The notes under the pieces were generated by a model. The model was not told the origin of the DNA. It made no database searches and worked only from the letters and a program-made list of their open reading frames with translations. A stretch of DNA of 64,000 nucleotides from Pseudomonas sp. UYIF39 (GTDB taxonomy: Bacteria > Pseudomonadota > Gammaproteobacteria > Pseudomonadales > Pseudomonadaceae), in assembly GCF_029963765.1 (NCBI RefSeq), contig NZ_JALBYU010000024.1, positions 37,233 through 101,232 of the forward strand, read 5' to 3'. A program made the translations under genes and the position numbers. Of the stretch, positions 15,582 through 25,036 are shown piece by piece. The stretch's first letter is position 1. Each line of letters starts with the position of its first letter.

Positions 15582-16496
15582 TTAAATAGATGGCTTGCGT
15601 CCGCCGTGGGGTTGCTCGCGGGCGACGGTCAGGAACGGGTCCACCAGCACAGGGCGCGCGGTGCCACGACGCCAAGCCAGGCCGACGTCGAGGGTCTGGC
15701 TCAGGTCCGCGATCGGGCGGGCTTCGATGATGTCGCCCTCCAGTGACCACGGGCGGTAAGTCATGTCTGGCTGGATCGACACGCCCAATCCCGCTGCCAC
15801 CAGGCTTCGCACGGCCTCCGTCGACGCCGTTCTTAAGGTGATGCGCGGTTGCAGCGAAGCCGCCGCCCACATGCGTTGCGCGTTGCGATCCATTTCATCG
15901 ACGTTCAACTGAATCAGCGGTTCGCGGGCCACGTCGGCGAGGTTGATGCTGTCGTGTTCCAGCAGCGGATGCTGGGCCGGCAGCCATAACCGATGGGGCG
16001 AGTGGGTCAGCACTTCGGTCTGCAAGGCGTGGCGGTCCTCGAGGTTGGAGAGGATCAGTACGCCTACATCGATCTCGCCGCTGACCAGCAAATGCTCGAT
16101 GTAAGGGCGCTCGTCCTCCATCACCCGGATCTCGACATTGGGGTAGGCGCGCTGGAAACGAGTAAGTAGATCCGCAAGGTAGTAACCGGCCACCAGGCTG
16201 GTCACGCCGATGATCAACTGCCCGGCGACCTGATCGGTGCTCTGTTGCAGGCTGCGTTTGGCGTTATCCACCGTCGCCAGAATCAGGTGCGCCTGGCGTA
16301 GGAATTGGTGGCCCTGGTGGGTCAGCGTCATGCCCTTGGCGTGACGGTTGAACAGGCCGACGCCGATTTCCTGCTCCAGTTGCTGGATAGCCAGGGTCAA
16401 GGTGGACTGAGAAATGAACGCGGTTTGCGCAGCGGCGGAGATGGAGCCGGTCTCGGCCACGGCGATGAAGTGACGGATCTGACGCAAGGTCATCAT
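15582..16496 (-). CDS. LysR-family transcriptional regulator
   Basis: A 304-residue regulator from the tandem ATG pair at 16496/16493. The N-terminal winged helix reads MTLRQIRHFIAVAETGSISAAA followed by SQSTLTLAIQQLEQEIGVGLFNR, the LysR-type DNA-binding motif. The remaining two thirds are the LysR substrate-binding domain. The frame is open to 16625, but the extra 43 residues lack family similarity. It is the first gene of the minus-strand amine cluster, about 100 bp before the second dehydrogenase, and probably controls it. The inducer is unknown. Confidence 0.88.
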   Translation of the reverse strand: MMTLRQIRHFIAVAETGSISAAAQTAFISQSTLTLAIQQLEQEIGVGLFNRHAKGMTLTHQGHQFLRQAHLILATVDNAKRSLQQSTDQVAGQLIIGVTSLVAGYYLADLLTRFQRAYPNVEIRVMEDERPYIEHLLVSGEIDVGVLILSNLEDRHALQTEVLTHSPHRLWLPAQHPLLEHDSINLADVAREPLIQLNVDEMDRNAQRMWAAASLQPRITLRTASTEAVRSLVAAGLGVSIQPDMTYRPWSLEGDIIEARPIADLSQTLDVGLAWRRGTARPVLVDPFLTVAREQPHGGRKPSI

Positions 16497-16682
16497 GGAG
16501 AAAGTACCCGGTGGGCGGTTTTTATAGATTTGCTTGAGTGTATATCCATTTTTCTGAAGGGCCATGGTCGGCTGAGCGGCGCTGTGCAACATCTCGAAGC
16601 ACTCTCGCCCCCGAATGCCGGGCACTTTCGAACTAGGCTGGTGGCCTTATTGATCCGGTTAACCCCTTTTAGGAGGCGGCAA

Positions 16683-17405
16683 ATGAACACGCGTGGATTG
16701 CTCGATCAGCTACTCAAGTCCGGTCAGGACATGTTGCAGAACAAGGCTGGCGGCTCACAAAACAAGACCTCCGGCGGTGGTTTGGGCGGATTGCTCGGCG
16801 GCAGCGGCGGTTCGGGTGGCCTCGGCAGTTTGCTGTCGGGCGCAGGCGGCGGGGCGTTGGCGGCGGGTGCCATGGGCTTGCTGCTGGGCAGCAAGAAAGG
16901 GCGCAATGTCGGGGGCAAGGTCCTGACTTACGGCGGCCTCGCCGCATTGGGCGTGATTGCCTACAAGGCGTATGGCAACTGGCAGGCTCAGCAGGGCACC
17001 GCACCGAAGACTGAACCGCAAACCCTCGATCGCTTGCCGGCAGAGCAAGTCGAACTGCACAGCCAGGCGATTCTCAAAGCGCTGGTGGCCGCCGCTAAAG
17101 CCGATGGCCATGTCGATGAGCGTGAACGTGCGCTGATAGAAGGCGAATTCACCAAACTCGACAACGATCAGGAATTGCAGCAGTGGCTGCATGCCGAACT
17201 CAGCAAACCGCTCGACCCGACAGAAGTTGCCCGCGCCGCGAGCACGCCGGAAATGGCTGCGGAGATGTACATCGCCAGTGTGATGTTGGTGGATGAAGAG
17301 AGCTTCATGGAGAAGTCCTACCTGGATGAATTGGCGCGTCAGCTCAAGCTTGAGCCGGGGCTTAAGGCTGAGCTGGAAAAGCAGGTTCGCCAAGTGTCTG
17401 TGTAA
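16683..17405 (+). CDS. DUF533 family inner-membrane protein (YebE-like)
   Basis: A 240-residue protein from the ATG at 16683, which follows an ideal AGGAGG. A glycine-rich N-terminal segment (GGGLGGLLGGSGGSGGLGS) leads into hydrophobic stretches around ALAAGAMGLLLGS and LTYGGLAALGVIAYKAY. The C-terminal half is an acidic helical TerB-like domain (ILKALVAAAKADGHVDERERALI) that recalls calcium-binding or tellurite-resistance proteins. The molecular function of the family is unknown. A longer frame upstream to 16305 is antisense to the LysR gene and is not used. Confidence 0.85.
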   Translation: MNTRGLLDQLLKSGQDMLQNKAGGSQNKTSGGGLGGLLGGSGGSGGLGSLLSGAGGGALAAGAMGLLLGSKKGRNVGGKVLTYGGLAALGVIAYKAYGNWQAQQGTAPKTEPQTLDRLPAEQVELHSQAILKALVAAAKADGHVDERERALIEGEFTKLDNDQELQQWLHAELSKPLDPTEVARAASTPEMAAEMYIASVMLVDEESFMEKSYLDELARQLKLEPGLKAELEKQVRQVSV

Positions 17406-17416
17406 GTCATCAGGCC

Positions 17417-17446
17417 GCCTTCGCGGGCAAGTCGTATCGCGAAGGC
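17417..17446 (+). terminator. Hairpin after the DUF533 gene
   Basis: GCCTTCGCG and CGCGAAGGC form a perfect 9-bp stem with a 12-base loop, about 10 bases after the stop. There is no long T run, so it may be REP-like rather than a strong terminator. Confidence 0.45.
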
Positions 17447-17590
17447 GCCTTCAGCCGCGCTACATGCTCCCTACAGGGCCAATTCCGGCTGTTTTTGCCG
17501 GGTATGAGAAGTGGCGCGCAACGCTTTCCAGATTTAACCCCGCCCTCGGCTATACTCGGCAGCATTTGAAATGCCCCCCGAGGACTGACT

Positions 17591-19213
17591 GTGAAGAACT
17601 GGACGTTGCGCCAACGCATCTTGGCGAGCTTTGCGGTGATTATCGCCATCATGTTGCTGATGGTCGTCGTGTCGTATTCCCGTTTACTGTCGATTGAGTC
17701 CAGTGAGAACGTTCTGCGCTCGGACAGTGTTCCCGGGATTCACTACAGCTCCCTGATTCGCGGTGCCTGGGTCGATGATTACGTGCTGACCCAGCAGCTG
17801 ATCGGGCTGGGGGGCGGTCGAGGCCTGACCCAGGCTGACAAGGATCTGTACAAGGGTATTGAGGAAAGGCTGCAACGCTCGATGGCCAGCTACCGGAGTA
17901 CCATCTTCGAGAAAGATGATCAGGTAAGATTCGAGGAGTTTGAAAAGCTGCACGGTCAATATGACAAGCTGCTCGAAGCGGTACTCGATGCCTACCAGAA
18001 TAAGGACTTCGCACAGGCCCGTCGCATATTCACCGAAGAGCTGACCCCGGCATGGGCCGTCGGCCGCAAACAGCTGGACGAGCTCATTGAATTCAACAGG
18101 GAAGCGACTGAGGCGGCCACTGACTCGATCATTTCATCGGTAGCAGCGGCGAAGCTGATCATGGCCATTTCGTTGCTGGTCGCGGTCATTAGTGCTGGGT
18201 TGTGTGGTCTTTTGTTGATGCGCGCAATCATGGCGCCGATGAACCGTATCGTCGGAATTCTCGAAGTCATGCGTACCGGTGATCTCAGCAACCGCTTGAA
18301 TCTGGCGCGCAAGGACGAATTCGGCGCCGTGGAAACCGGCTTCAACGACATGATGGCCGAGCTGACGTCCCTGGTGTCCCAGGCCCAGCGTTCCTCGGTG
18401 CAGGTCACCACTTCGGTGACCGAGATCGCGGCCACCTCCAAGCAACAGCAAGCGACCGCCACCGAAACCGCCGCCACCACCACCGAAATCGGCGCGACGT
18501 CCCGTGAGATTGCGGCCACTTCGCGGGATCTGGTGCGCACGATGATTGAAGTGTCCACCGCCGCCGATCAGGCCTCGGTGCTCGCCGGTTCCGGGCAGCA
18601 AGGCCTGGCGCGGATGGAAGAGACCATGCACTCGGTGATGGGCGCGGCCGAACTGGTCAACGCCAAACTGGCGATCCTCAATGAGAAGGCCGGCAACATC
18701 AACCAAGTGGTGGTGACCATCGTCAAAGTCGCCGACCAGACCAATCTCCTGTCGCTCAACGCGGCGATTGAGGCCGAAAAGGCCGGTGAATACGGCCGCG
18801 GTTTTGCCGTGGTCGCCACCGAAGTGCGGCGTCTGGCGGACCAGACTGCCGTCGCCACGTACGACATCGAGCAGATGGTGCGCGAGATCCAGTCGGCGGT
18901 GTCGGCCGGGGTGATGGGCATGGACAAGTTCTCTGAAGAAGTGCGCCGTGGGATGTCCGAAGTGCAGCAAATCGGCGAGCAGTTGTCGCAGATCATCCAT
19001 CAGGTTCAGGCATTGGCGCCGCGGGTGTTGATGGTCAACGAAGGCATGCAGGCCCAGGCCACGGGCGCGGAGCAGATCAACCACGCGCTGGTGCAGTTGG
19101 GCGATGCCAGCAGCCAGACCGTCGAGTCCCTGCGCCAGGCCAGTTTCGCCATCGATGAGCTGAGCCAGGTGGCCGTAGGGCTGCGCAGCGGCGTTTCGCG
19201 ATTCAAAGTCTGA
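17591..19213 (+). CDS. wspA: Methyl-accepting receptor of the Wsp system
   Basis: The surface-sensing membrane receptor that feeds the Wsp phosphorelay. Its 540 residues start at a GTG (17591) preceded by GAGGACT. A first membrane span (ILASFAVIIAIMLLMVVVSY), a periplasmic helical domain, a second span near residues 185-210 (LIMAISLLVAVISAGLCGLL) and a HAMP segment are followed by a long coiled-coil signalling domain with the conserved hairpin tip (NQVVVTIVKVADQTNLLSLN, AAIEAEKAGEYGRGFAVVA). The stop overlaps the wspB start by one base. The seven-gene order that follows matches wspABCDEFR, which makes the assignment firm. Confidence 0.95.
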   Translation: MKNWTLRQRILASFAVIIAIMLLMVVVSYSRLLSIESSENVLRSDSVPGIHYSSLIRGAWVDDYVLTQQLIGLGGGRGLTQADKDLYKGIEERLQRSMASYRSTIFEKDDQVRFEEFEKLHGQYDKLLEAVLDAYQNKDFAQARRIFTEELTPAWAVGRKQLDELIEFNREATEAATDSIISSVAAAKLIMAISLLVAVISAGLCGLLLMRAIMAPMNRIVGILEVMRTGDLSNRLNLARKDEFGAVETGFNDMMAELTSLVSQAQRSSVQVTTSVTEIAATSKQQQATATETAATTTEIGATSREIAATSRDLVRTMIEVSTAADQASVLAGSGQQGLARMEETMHSVMGAAELVNAKLAILNEKAGNINQVVVTIVKVADQTNLLSLNAAIEAEKAGEYGRGFAVVATEVRRLADQTAVATYDIEQMVREIQSAVSAGVMGMDKFSEEVRRGMSEVQQIGEQLSQIIHQVQALAPRVLMVNEGMQAQATGAEQINHALVQLGDASSQTVESLRQASFAIDELSQVAVGLRSGVSRFKV

Positions 19214-19749
19214 TGAGCGAACCCACGGCCAAACGCATCGCCGTGAAGCCGGCGCTGCAATCATTGTTTCTGGTGTTCCGCATCGGCAACGAGCGTTATG
19301 CCTTGCAGGCTATCGAGGTGGCGGAAGTGCTGCCGCGTCTGCCGTTGAAACCGATTCCCCGCGCGCCGGACTGGGTCGCCGGGGTATTCGCCTACCGCGG
19401 CGCGGTGGTGCCGGTGATCGATCTCAGTGCGCTGACGTTCGGCCAACCGGCCCAGGCCCGCACCAGCACGCGCCTGGTGCTGGTCAATTACCGTCCGGAT
19501 GAAACCGCTGAGGCGCAATTGCTCGGACTGATTCTGGAACAGGCCACCGATACCTTGCGCTGCAACCCGGCGGATTTTCAGCCCTATGGCCTGGACAATC
19601 GTCAGGCGCCGTACCTCGGGCCGGTACGAGAAGATGCCCAGGGTTTGCTGCAATGGGTGCGGGTTGCCGACTTGCTCGATGATCAGGTTCGTGCGCTGCT
19701 GTTTCCGTCGCAGCCTCTGAACCTGGCGCTGCTTGAGGAGCGGCCATGA
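19213..19749 (+). CDS. wspB: CheW-like coupling protein WspB
   Basis: A 178-residue CheW-domain adaptor that links the receptor WspA to the kinase WspE. The CheW fold is visible as FRIGNERYALQAIEVAEVLP and GVFAYRGAVVPVIDLSAL. The start overlaps the wspA stop by one base, and the 3' end overlaps wspC by four bases (ATGA). This compact layout is kept through wspF and implies one translationally coupled message. WspB and WspD are the two CheW proteins of this system. Confidence 0.93.
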   Translation: MSEPTAKRIAVKPALQSLFLVFRIGNERYALQAIEVAEVLPRLPLKPIPRAPDWVAGVFAYRGAVVPVIDLSALTFGQPAQARTSTRLVLVNYRPDETAEAQLLGLILEQATDTLRCNPADFQPYGLDNRQAPYLGPVREDAQGLLQWVRVADLLDDQVRALLFPSQPLNLALLEERP

Positions 19750-21017
19750 GCAGCGATCAGCGGTTTTTCGATTTCCTCAAAGAGCGCATCGGTCTCGACG
19801 TGACCTCGGTGGGCCCGGCGATCATCGAGCGTGCGGTGCGCCAGCGCAGCACGGCATCCAACGCGCTGACGGCCGATGAGTACTGGCACACCTTGCAGGG
19901 TTCGCAGGACGAGCAGCAGGCGCTGATCGAAGCGGTGATTGTCCCCGAGACCTGGTTTTTCCGTTACCCGGAATCCTTCGCCACGTTGGCGAAACTGGCC
20001 ACCCAACGCCTGAGCGACATCAACAATATGCGTGCGCTGAGAATTCTCAGCCTGCCGTGTTCCACCGGTGAAGAACCGTATTCCATCGCCATGGCGTTGC
20101 TCGATGCCGGGTTACAGCCGCACCAGTTCAAGGTCGAAGGCATGGACGTCAGTCCGTTGTCGGTGGAAACAGCCCGGCACGCGCTGTACGGCAAGAATTC
20201 GTTTCGGGGTCAGGACATCGCCTTTCGCGACCGGCATTTCACCGCCGAAGGCGAGGGCTATCGCCTCAGCGGGCGAGTGCTCGAACAAGTGCGTTTGCAG
20301 GTCGGCAATCTGCTGGCTCCGGCGTTGCTGGCCAACGAGCCGCCTTATGACTTTGTGTTTTGCCGTAACCTGCTGATCTATTTCGATCAGCCGACCCAGC
20401 AGCAAGTGTTCGAAGTGCTCAAGCGTTTGACCCATGTGGATGGCGTGCTGTTTATCGGCCCCGCCGAGGGCAGTATGCTCGGCCGTTTTGGCATGCGTTC
20501 GATCGGCATCCCGCAGTCCTTTGCGTTCAGTCGTCAAAGCGCACCTGAGCCGGAGCATTTCCCGACGTTCATACCGACGCCTCTGCCCGTGCGCCAACCG
20601 GTGCGCAGCGTGACACCGCCGCCCGTTCTCAGTCGGCCCTTCGCAACGGTAGCGCCGCTACCTGTCGTGACGAAAGTCGCCAACCCGGACACCGCCGCGC
20701 TGCTGGCGAACATCGCCGCGCTGGCCAACGAAGGCAAAAGTGCCGAGGCCCGCGCCGCATGCGATAGCTATTTGCGCAGTCACGAGCCAGTGGCCCAGGT
20801 CTTCTACTGGCTGGGTTTGCTCAGCGATGTCGCCGGTAGAGTCCTTGAGGCTCAGGGTTTTTATCGCAAGGCGTTGTACCTCGACCCGCAACATCCCGAC
20901 GCGTTGATGCACCTGGCGGCGTTGCTGCAATCCTTGGGCGACACGGCGGGAGCCAGACGATTGCAGGACCGCGCCGCCCGCAGCGAGCGCGCCGCTGACA
21001 GTGAGCGCAAACGATGA
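19746..21017 (+). CDS. wspC: CheR-type methyltransferase WspC with C-terminal TPR region
   Basis: The 423-residue SAM-dependent methyltransferase that methylates glutamates of WspA and sets receptor sensitivity. The CheR core includes SLPCSTGEEPYSIAMALLDAG (SAM binding) and FVFCRNLLIYFDQPTQQ. A proline-rich linker (about residues 265-305) leads to a TPR-like tail (SYLRSHEPVAQVFYWLGLLS and PQHPDALMHLAALLQSLGDT), the usual architecture of WspC. The gene overlaps its neighbours by four bases on both sides. Confidence 0.94.
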   Translation: MSSDQRFFDFLKERIGLDVTSVGPAIIERAVRQRSTASNALTADEYWHTLQGSQDEQQALIEAVIVPETWFFRYPESFATLAKLATQRLSDINNMRALRILSLPCSTGEEPYSIAMALLDAGLQPHQFKVEGMDVSPLSVETARHALYGKNSFRGQDIAFRDRHFTAEGEGYRLSGRVLEQVRLQVGNLLAPALLANEPPYDFVFCRNLLIYFDQPTQQQVFEVLKRLTHVDGVLFIGPAEGSMLGRFGMRSIGIPQSFAFSRQSAPEPEHFPTFIPTPLPVRQPVRSVTPPPVLSRPFATVAPLPVVTKVANPDTAALLANIAALANEGKSAEARAACDSYLRSHEPVAQVFYWLGLLSDVAGRVLEAQGFYRKALYLDPQHPDALMHLAALLQSLGDTAGARRLQDRAARSERAADSERKR

Positions 21018-21697
21018 ACGCCGTCGACACCTTTAGCCTCACCCATGAAGATGCCCAGGCCATCGACGACTGCTGGAACCGCATCGGTATCCACGGCGAT
21101 AAGTCCTGCCCGCTGCTGAGCGATCACATTCACTGCCGCAATTGCGCGGTGTATTCGGCCGCTGCAACGCGATTGCTTGACCGCTACGCGTTGCAGCAGG
21201 AAGACCGCGGGCAAGTCTCCACGGCAGTCGAGAGCGAGGTGAAAACCCGTTCGCTGTTGATGTTCCGTCTCGGCGAAGAATGGCTGGGCCTGGCCACCCG
21301 CAGCCTGGTGGAAGTGGCGCCGCTACAAGCCATACATTCCTTGCCGCATCAGCGCTCCCGGGCCTTGCTCGGCGTGGCGAATGTGCGCGGCGCGTTGGTG
21401 GCGTGCCTGTCGCTGGTGGAATTGCTGGGGCTCGACGGCGCCAGCAGCGTGGCGTCCGGCGCGCGGGTCATGCCGCGAATGCTGATCATCGCCGCCCACG
21501 GCGGACCGGTGGTGGTACCGGTGGATGAGGTGGACGGGATTCACGCCATCGACGAAAGCATCCTCGAGGCGGCGTCCCGCTCCGGCACGCAGGCCAGCGC
21601 CAAATACACCTGTGGCGTGTTGCAATTCCAAGGTCGCAGCCTGCGGTGGCTGGATGAAGAACAGCTGCTGTCCGCCGTGACCCGGAGCCTTACATGA
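21014..21697 (+). CDS. wspD: CheW-like coupling protein WspD
   Basis: The second CheW-domain adaptor of the Wsp complex, 227 residues. An N-terminal extension of about 75 residues carries four cysteines (CWNRIG, CPLLSDHIHCRNC). The CheW domain follows (MFRLGEEWLGLATRSLVEVA, LLGVANVRGALVACLSLVEL). The cysteine cluster recalls small metal sites, but this is unproven. It overlaps wspC and wspE by four bases each. Two adaptors in one operon are normal for Wsp. Confidence 0.93.
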   Translation: MNAVDTFSLTHEDAQAIDDCWNRIGIHGDKSCPLLSDHIHCRNCAVYSAAATRLLDRYALQQEDRGQVSTAVESEVKTRSLLMFRLGEEWLGLATRSLVEVAPLQAIHSLPHQRSRALLGVANVRGALVACLSLVELLGLDGASSVASGARVMPRMLIIAAHGGPVVVPVDEVDGIHAIDESILEAASRSGTQASAKYTCGVLQFQGRSLRWLDEEQLLSAVTRSLT

Positions 21698-23982
21698 CCC
21701 CCGAGCAAATGCGCGACGCCTCTTTGCTGGAACTGTTCAGTCTGGAAGCCGAGGCCCAGACGCTGGTGCTGAGCGCAGGTCTTCTAGCGCTGGAGCGCGA
21801 CCCGACCCAGGCCGATCACCTTGAATCGTGCATGCGCGCGGCGCACTCGCTCAAGGGCGCGGCGCGGATTGTCGGCGTCGATGCCGGGGTCAGCGTCGCG
21901 CATGTGATGGAAGATTGCCTGGTCAGTGCCCAGGAAGGGCGCCTGCACCTGCGGCCCGAGCACATCGATGCCTTGCTGCAAGGCACCGATTTGCTGATGC
22001 GCATTGCGACGCCGGGCAACAACCCTGAACTGGCGGAAATCGAGGCCTATGTGGTGTTGATGGCGCTGTTGCTTGATCCGATGGCGGCGCCCGCGCCGGT
22101 CACTGCGCCTGTGGCCCCAGTGATGGCGGAACTTCAGCTCGAACCACCGACGCCCAAGGTCGAGACGCCCATCCCGGTCGCCGAACTGCAACCCGCAGAG
22201 CTGCCGCGCAAGGCCAAACGCACCACCGAAAACGGCGAGCGGGTACTGCGAGTCACGGCCGAACGCCTGAACAGCCTGCTTGACCTGTCGAGCAAGTCCC
22301 TGGTGGAAACCCTGCGGCTCAAACCGCACTTGGCCACCATGCAACGCCTCAAGCGTATGCAGAACAACGGCCTGCGGGCCCTGGAAAACCTCAACGTCCA
22401 CCTCAAGGAACATGCCTTGAGTCTGGAAGCACAGGAAGCCCTCGAAGTCGCTCGTCGGCTACTGGCTGAGTCTCAGCAATTGCTGGTGGAAAAGAACGCC
22501 GAACTGGATGAGTTCGCCTGGCAGGCCAGTCAACGGGCGCAAGTGTTGTACGACACCGCGCTGGCCTGCCGCATGCGGCCGTTTGCCGATGTGTTGGCCG
22601 GGCAAGAGCGCATGGTCCGTGACCTCGGTCGCAGCCTCGGCAAGCAGGTGCGGCTGGAGATCGAGGGCGAGAAAACCCAGGTCGACCGCGACGTGCTGGA
22701 GAAACTTGAAGCGCCGCTGACTCACCTGCTGCGCAATGCCGTGGATCACGGCATCGAATCCCCGGAGCAACGGCTATTGGCGGGTAAACCCGCTGAAGGC
22801 CTGATCCGTTTGCGCGCTTCCCATCAGGCCGGTTTGCTGGTGCTGGAGCTGAGCGATGACGGCAATGGCGTCGATCTGGAAAAGGTTCGCCGCAGCATCA
22901 TCGAGCGCCAATTGTCCCCGGCCGAAACCGCCGCGCAATTGAGTCAAGAAGAGCTGCTGACCTTCCTGTTTCTTCCGGGGTTCAGCCTGCGCGACGCGGT
23001 CACCGAAGTCTCCGGGCGCGGTGTCGGGCTGGATGTGGTTCAGCACATGGTCCGCCAGGTGCGTGGCGCGGTCGTGCTGGAGCAGGTGGCGGGCGAGGGC
23101 AGTCGCTTCCATCTTGAAGTGCCGCTGACCCTGTCGGTGGTGCGCAGTCTGGTGGTGGAAGTCGGTGACGAGGCGTATGCCTTTCCGCTGGCCCACATCG
23201 AACGGATGTGCGACCTGGAGCCGGCGGACATTGTCCAGGTCGAAGGCCGTCAGCATTTCTGGCACGAAGGCCGGCATGTCGGGCTGGTCGCGGCCAGTCA
23301 GCTGTTGCAGCGTCCGGCGAGCCAGAACAGTCAGCAAACCCTCAAAGTGGTGGTGATTCGCGAGCGTGAGGCGATTTACGGCGTGGCGGTCGAGCGTTTT
23401 ATCGGCGAGCGGACGTTGGTCGTTTTGCCGCTGGACGAGCGTCTGGGCAAGGTGCAGGACATTTCCGCCGGGGCCTTGCTCGACGATGGTTCGGTGGTGC
23501 TGATCGTCGACGTCGAAGACATGCTGCGTTCGGTGGACAAACTGCTCAATACCGGGCGTCTTGAGCGCATTGCCCGTCAAGGCAGCCAGGCGGTTGAAGC
23601 AGCTCGAAAACGGATTCTGGTGGTCGACGATTCGCTGACCGTGCGTGAGCTGCAACGCAAGTTGTTACTCAATCGCGGCTACGACGTGGCGGTGGCGGTG
23701 GACGGAATGGACGGCTGGAACGCCTTGCGATCGGAGGATTTCGATCTGCTGATCACTGACATCGATATGCCCCGCATGGATGGCATCGAACTGGTGTCTT
23801 TATTGCGTCGGGACAATCGCCTGCAATCCCTTCCGGTTATGGTGGTGTCTTACAAGGATCGTGAAGAGGACCGTCGTCGTGGACTGGACGCTGGAGCTGA
23901 CTATTATCTAGCCAAAGCCAGTTTTCATGACGACGCCCTGCTTGACGCGGTGGTTGAGCTCATTGGAGGAGCACGTGCATGA
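21694..23982 (+). CDS. wspE: Hybrid CheA-type histidine kinase WspE
   Basis: The 762-residue kinase-response regulator hybrid that phosphorylates WspR and WspF. Domains in order are an N-terminal HPt with AAHSLKGAAR (phospho-histidine His51), an Ala/Pro-rich linker, a dimerisation region, the HATPase core (HLLRNAVDHGIESPEQR, LSDDGNGVD, VSGRGVGLDVV), a CheW-like domain, and a C-terminal receiver with DSLTVRELQR and LLITDIDMPRMDG. This is the standard WspE layout. It overlaps wspD and wspF by four bases each. Confidence 0.95.
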   Translation: MTPEQMRDASLLELFSLEAEAQTLVLSAGLLALERDPTQADHLESCMRAAHSLKGAARIVGVDAGVSVAHVMEDCLVSAQEGRLHLRPEHIDALLQGTDLLMRIATPGNNPELAEIEAYVVLMALLLDPMAAPAPVTAPVAPVMAELQLEPPTPKVETPIPVAELQPAELPRKAKRTTENGERVLRVTAERLNSLLDLSSKSLVETLRLKPHLATMQRLKRMQNNGLRALENLNVHLKEHALSLEAQEALEVARRLLAESQQLLVEKNAELDEFAWQASQRAQVLYDTALACRMRPFADVLAGQERMVRDLGRSLGKQVRLEIEGEKTQVDRDVLEKLEAPLTHLLRNAVDHGIESPEQRLLAGKPAEGLIRLRASHQAGLLVLELSDDGNGVDLEKVRRSIIERQLSPAETAAQLSQEELLTFLFLPGFSLRDAVTEVSGRGVGLDVVQHMVRQVRGAVVLEQVAGEGSRFHLEVPLTLSVVRSLVVEVGDEAYAFPLAHIERMCDLEPADIVQVEGRQHFWHEGRHVGLVAASQLLQRPASQNSQQTLKVVVIREREAIYGVAVERFIGERTLVVLPLDERLGKVQDISAGALLDDGSVVLIVDVEDMLRSVDKLLNTGRLERIARQGSQAVEAARKRILVVDDSLTVRELQRKLLLNRGYDVAVAVDGMDGWNALRSEDFDLLITDIDMPRMDGIELVSLLRRDNRLQSLPVMVVSYKDREEDRRRGLDAGADYYLAKASFHDDALLDAVVELIGGARA

Positions 23983-24989
23983 AAATAGCGATCGTCAACG
24001 ACATGCCCATGGCGGTGGAGGCCCTGCGCCGCGCCCTGGCCTTCGATCCGGCGCACGAGGTGGTCTGGGTCGCCAGTAATGGGGCCGAGGCGGTGCAGCG
24101 TTGCGCTGAAAAAACGCCTGATCTGATCCTGATGGACCTGATCATGCCGGTGATGGATGGCGTGGAGGCGACCCGGCGGATCATGGCCGATACGCCGTGC
24201 GCGATCGTTATCGTCACGGTCGACCGTCAGCAGAACGTGCATCGGGTGTTCGAGGCCATGGGCCACGGCGCGCTGGATGTAGTCGATACGCCGGCCATCG
24301 GTGCCGGCAATGCCCAAGAGGCCGCGGCCCCGTTACTGCGCAAGATCATGAACGTCGGTTGGCTGATCGGTGACCGGGGCAATCGGGAGCGAACCGCCCC
24401 GAGCCCGCTGCGCAGTTCGGCTTCGCGCCAGCGCCTGATCGCCATTGGCTCATCGGCAGGTGGGCCGGCCGCGCTGGAAGTATTGCTCAAGGGGTTGCCG
24501 GTAGATTTTTCGCCCGCCATCGTACTGGTGCAGCATGTTGACCAGGTGTTCGCCGCCGGCATGGCCGAATGGCTTAGCAGCGCCAGCGGCCTGAACGTGC
24601 GCCTGGCCCAGGAAGGTGAGCCTCCGCAGGCCGGCGCGGTGCTGCTGGCGGGCACCAACCACCATATTCGCTTGTTGAAAAACGGTACGCTGGCCTACAC
24701 CGCCGAACCGATCAACGAGATCTACCGGCCCTCGATCGATGTGTTCTTCGAGAGCGTGGCCAATTACTGGAACGGCGATGCCGTAGGTGTTTTGCTCACC
24801 GGCATGGGACGCGATGGCGCACAGGGGCTTAAACTCATGCGCCAACAGGGCTACCTGACCATCGCTCAGGATCAGAACAGCAGTGCGGTATACGGAATGC
24901 CGAAGGCGGCAGCGGCCATCGACGCCGCGGTGGAGATTCGCCCACTGGAAAAGATAGCGCCACGATTGCTGGAGATTTTCCCCAAATGA
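23979..24989 (+). CDS. wspF: CheB-type methylesterase WspF
   Basis: A 336-residue receiver-methylesterase that removes methyl groups from WspA and so damps the pathway. The receiver shows LILMDLIMPVMDG with the phosphoacceptor at Asp53. The esterase domain has IGSSAGGPAAL (catalytic Ser), QHVDQVFAAGMA (His) and GMGRDGAQGL (Asp). Loss-of-function mutations in wspF are a classic route to the wrinkly-spreader phenotype in P. fluorescens. This copy has an intact frame and all visible active-site motifs. Confidence 0.95.
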   Translation: MKIAIVNDMPMAVEALRRALAFDPAHEVVWVASNGAEAVQRCAEKTPDLILMDLIMPVMDGVEATRRIMADTPCAIVIVTVDRQQNVHRVFEAMGHGALDVVDTPAIGAGNAQEAAAPLLRKIMNVGWLIGDRGNRERTAPSPLRSSASRQRLIAIGSSAGGPAALEVLLKGLPVDFSPAIVLVQHVDQVFAAGMAEWLSSASGLNVRLAQEGEPPQAGAVLLAGTNHHIRLLKNGTLAYTAEPINEIYRPSIDVFFESVANYWNGDAVGVLLTGMGRDGAQGLKLMRQQGYLTIAQDQNSSAVYGMPKAAAAIDAAVEIRPLEKIAPRLLEIFPK

Positions 24990-25036
24990 CGACTTTTCAC
25001 AGCAATCTGGCCCAAGTAGTACTCAGGTGACTGCCC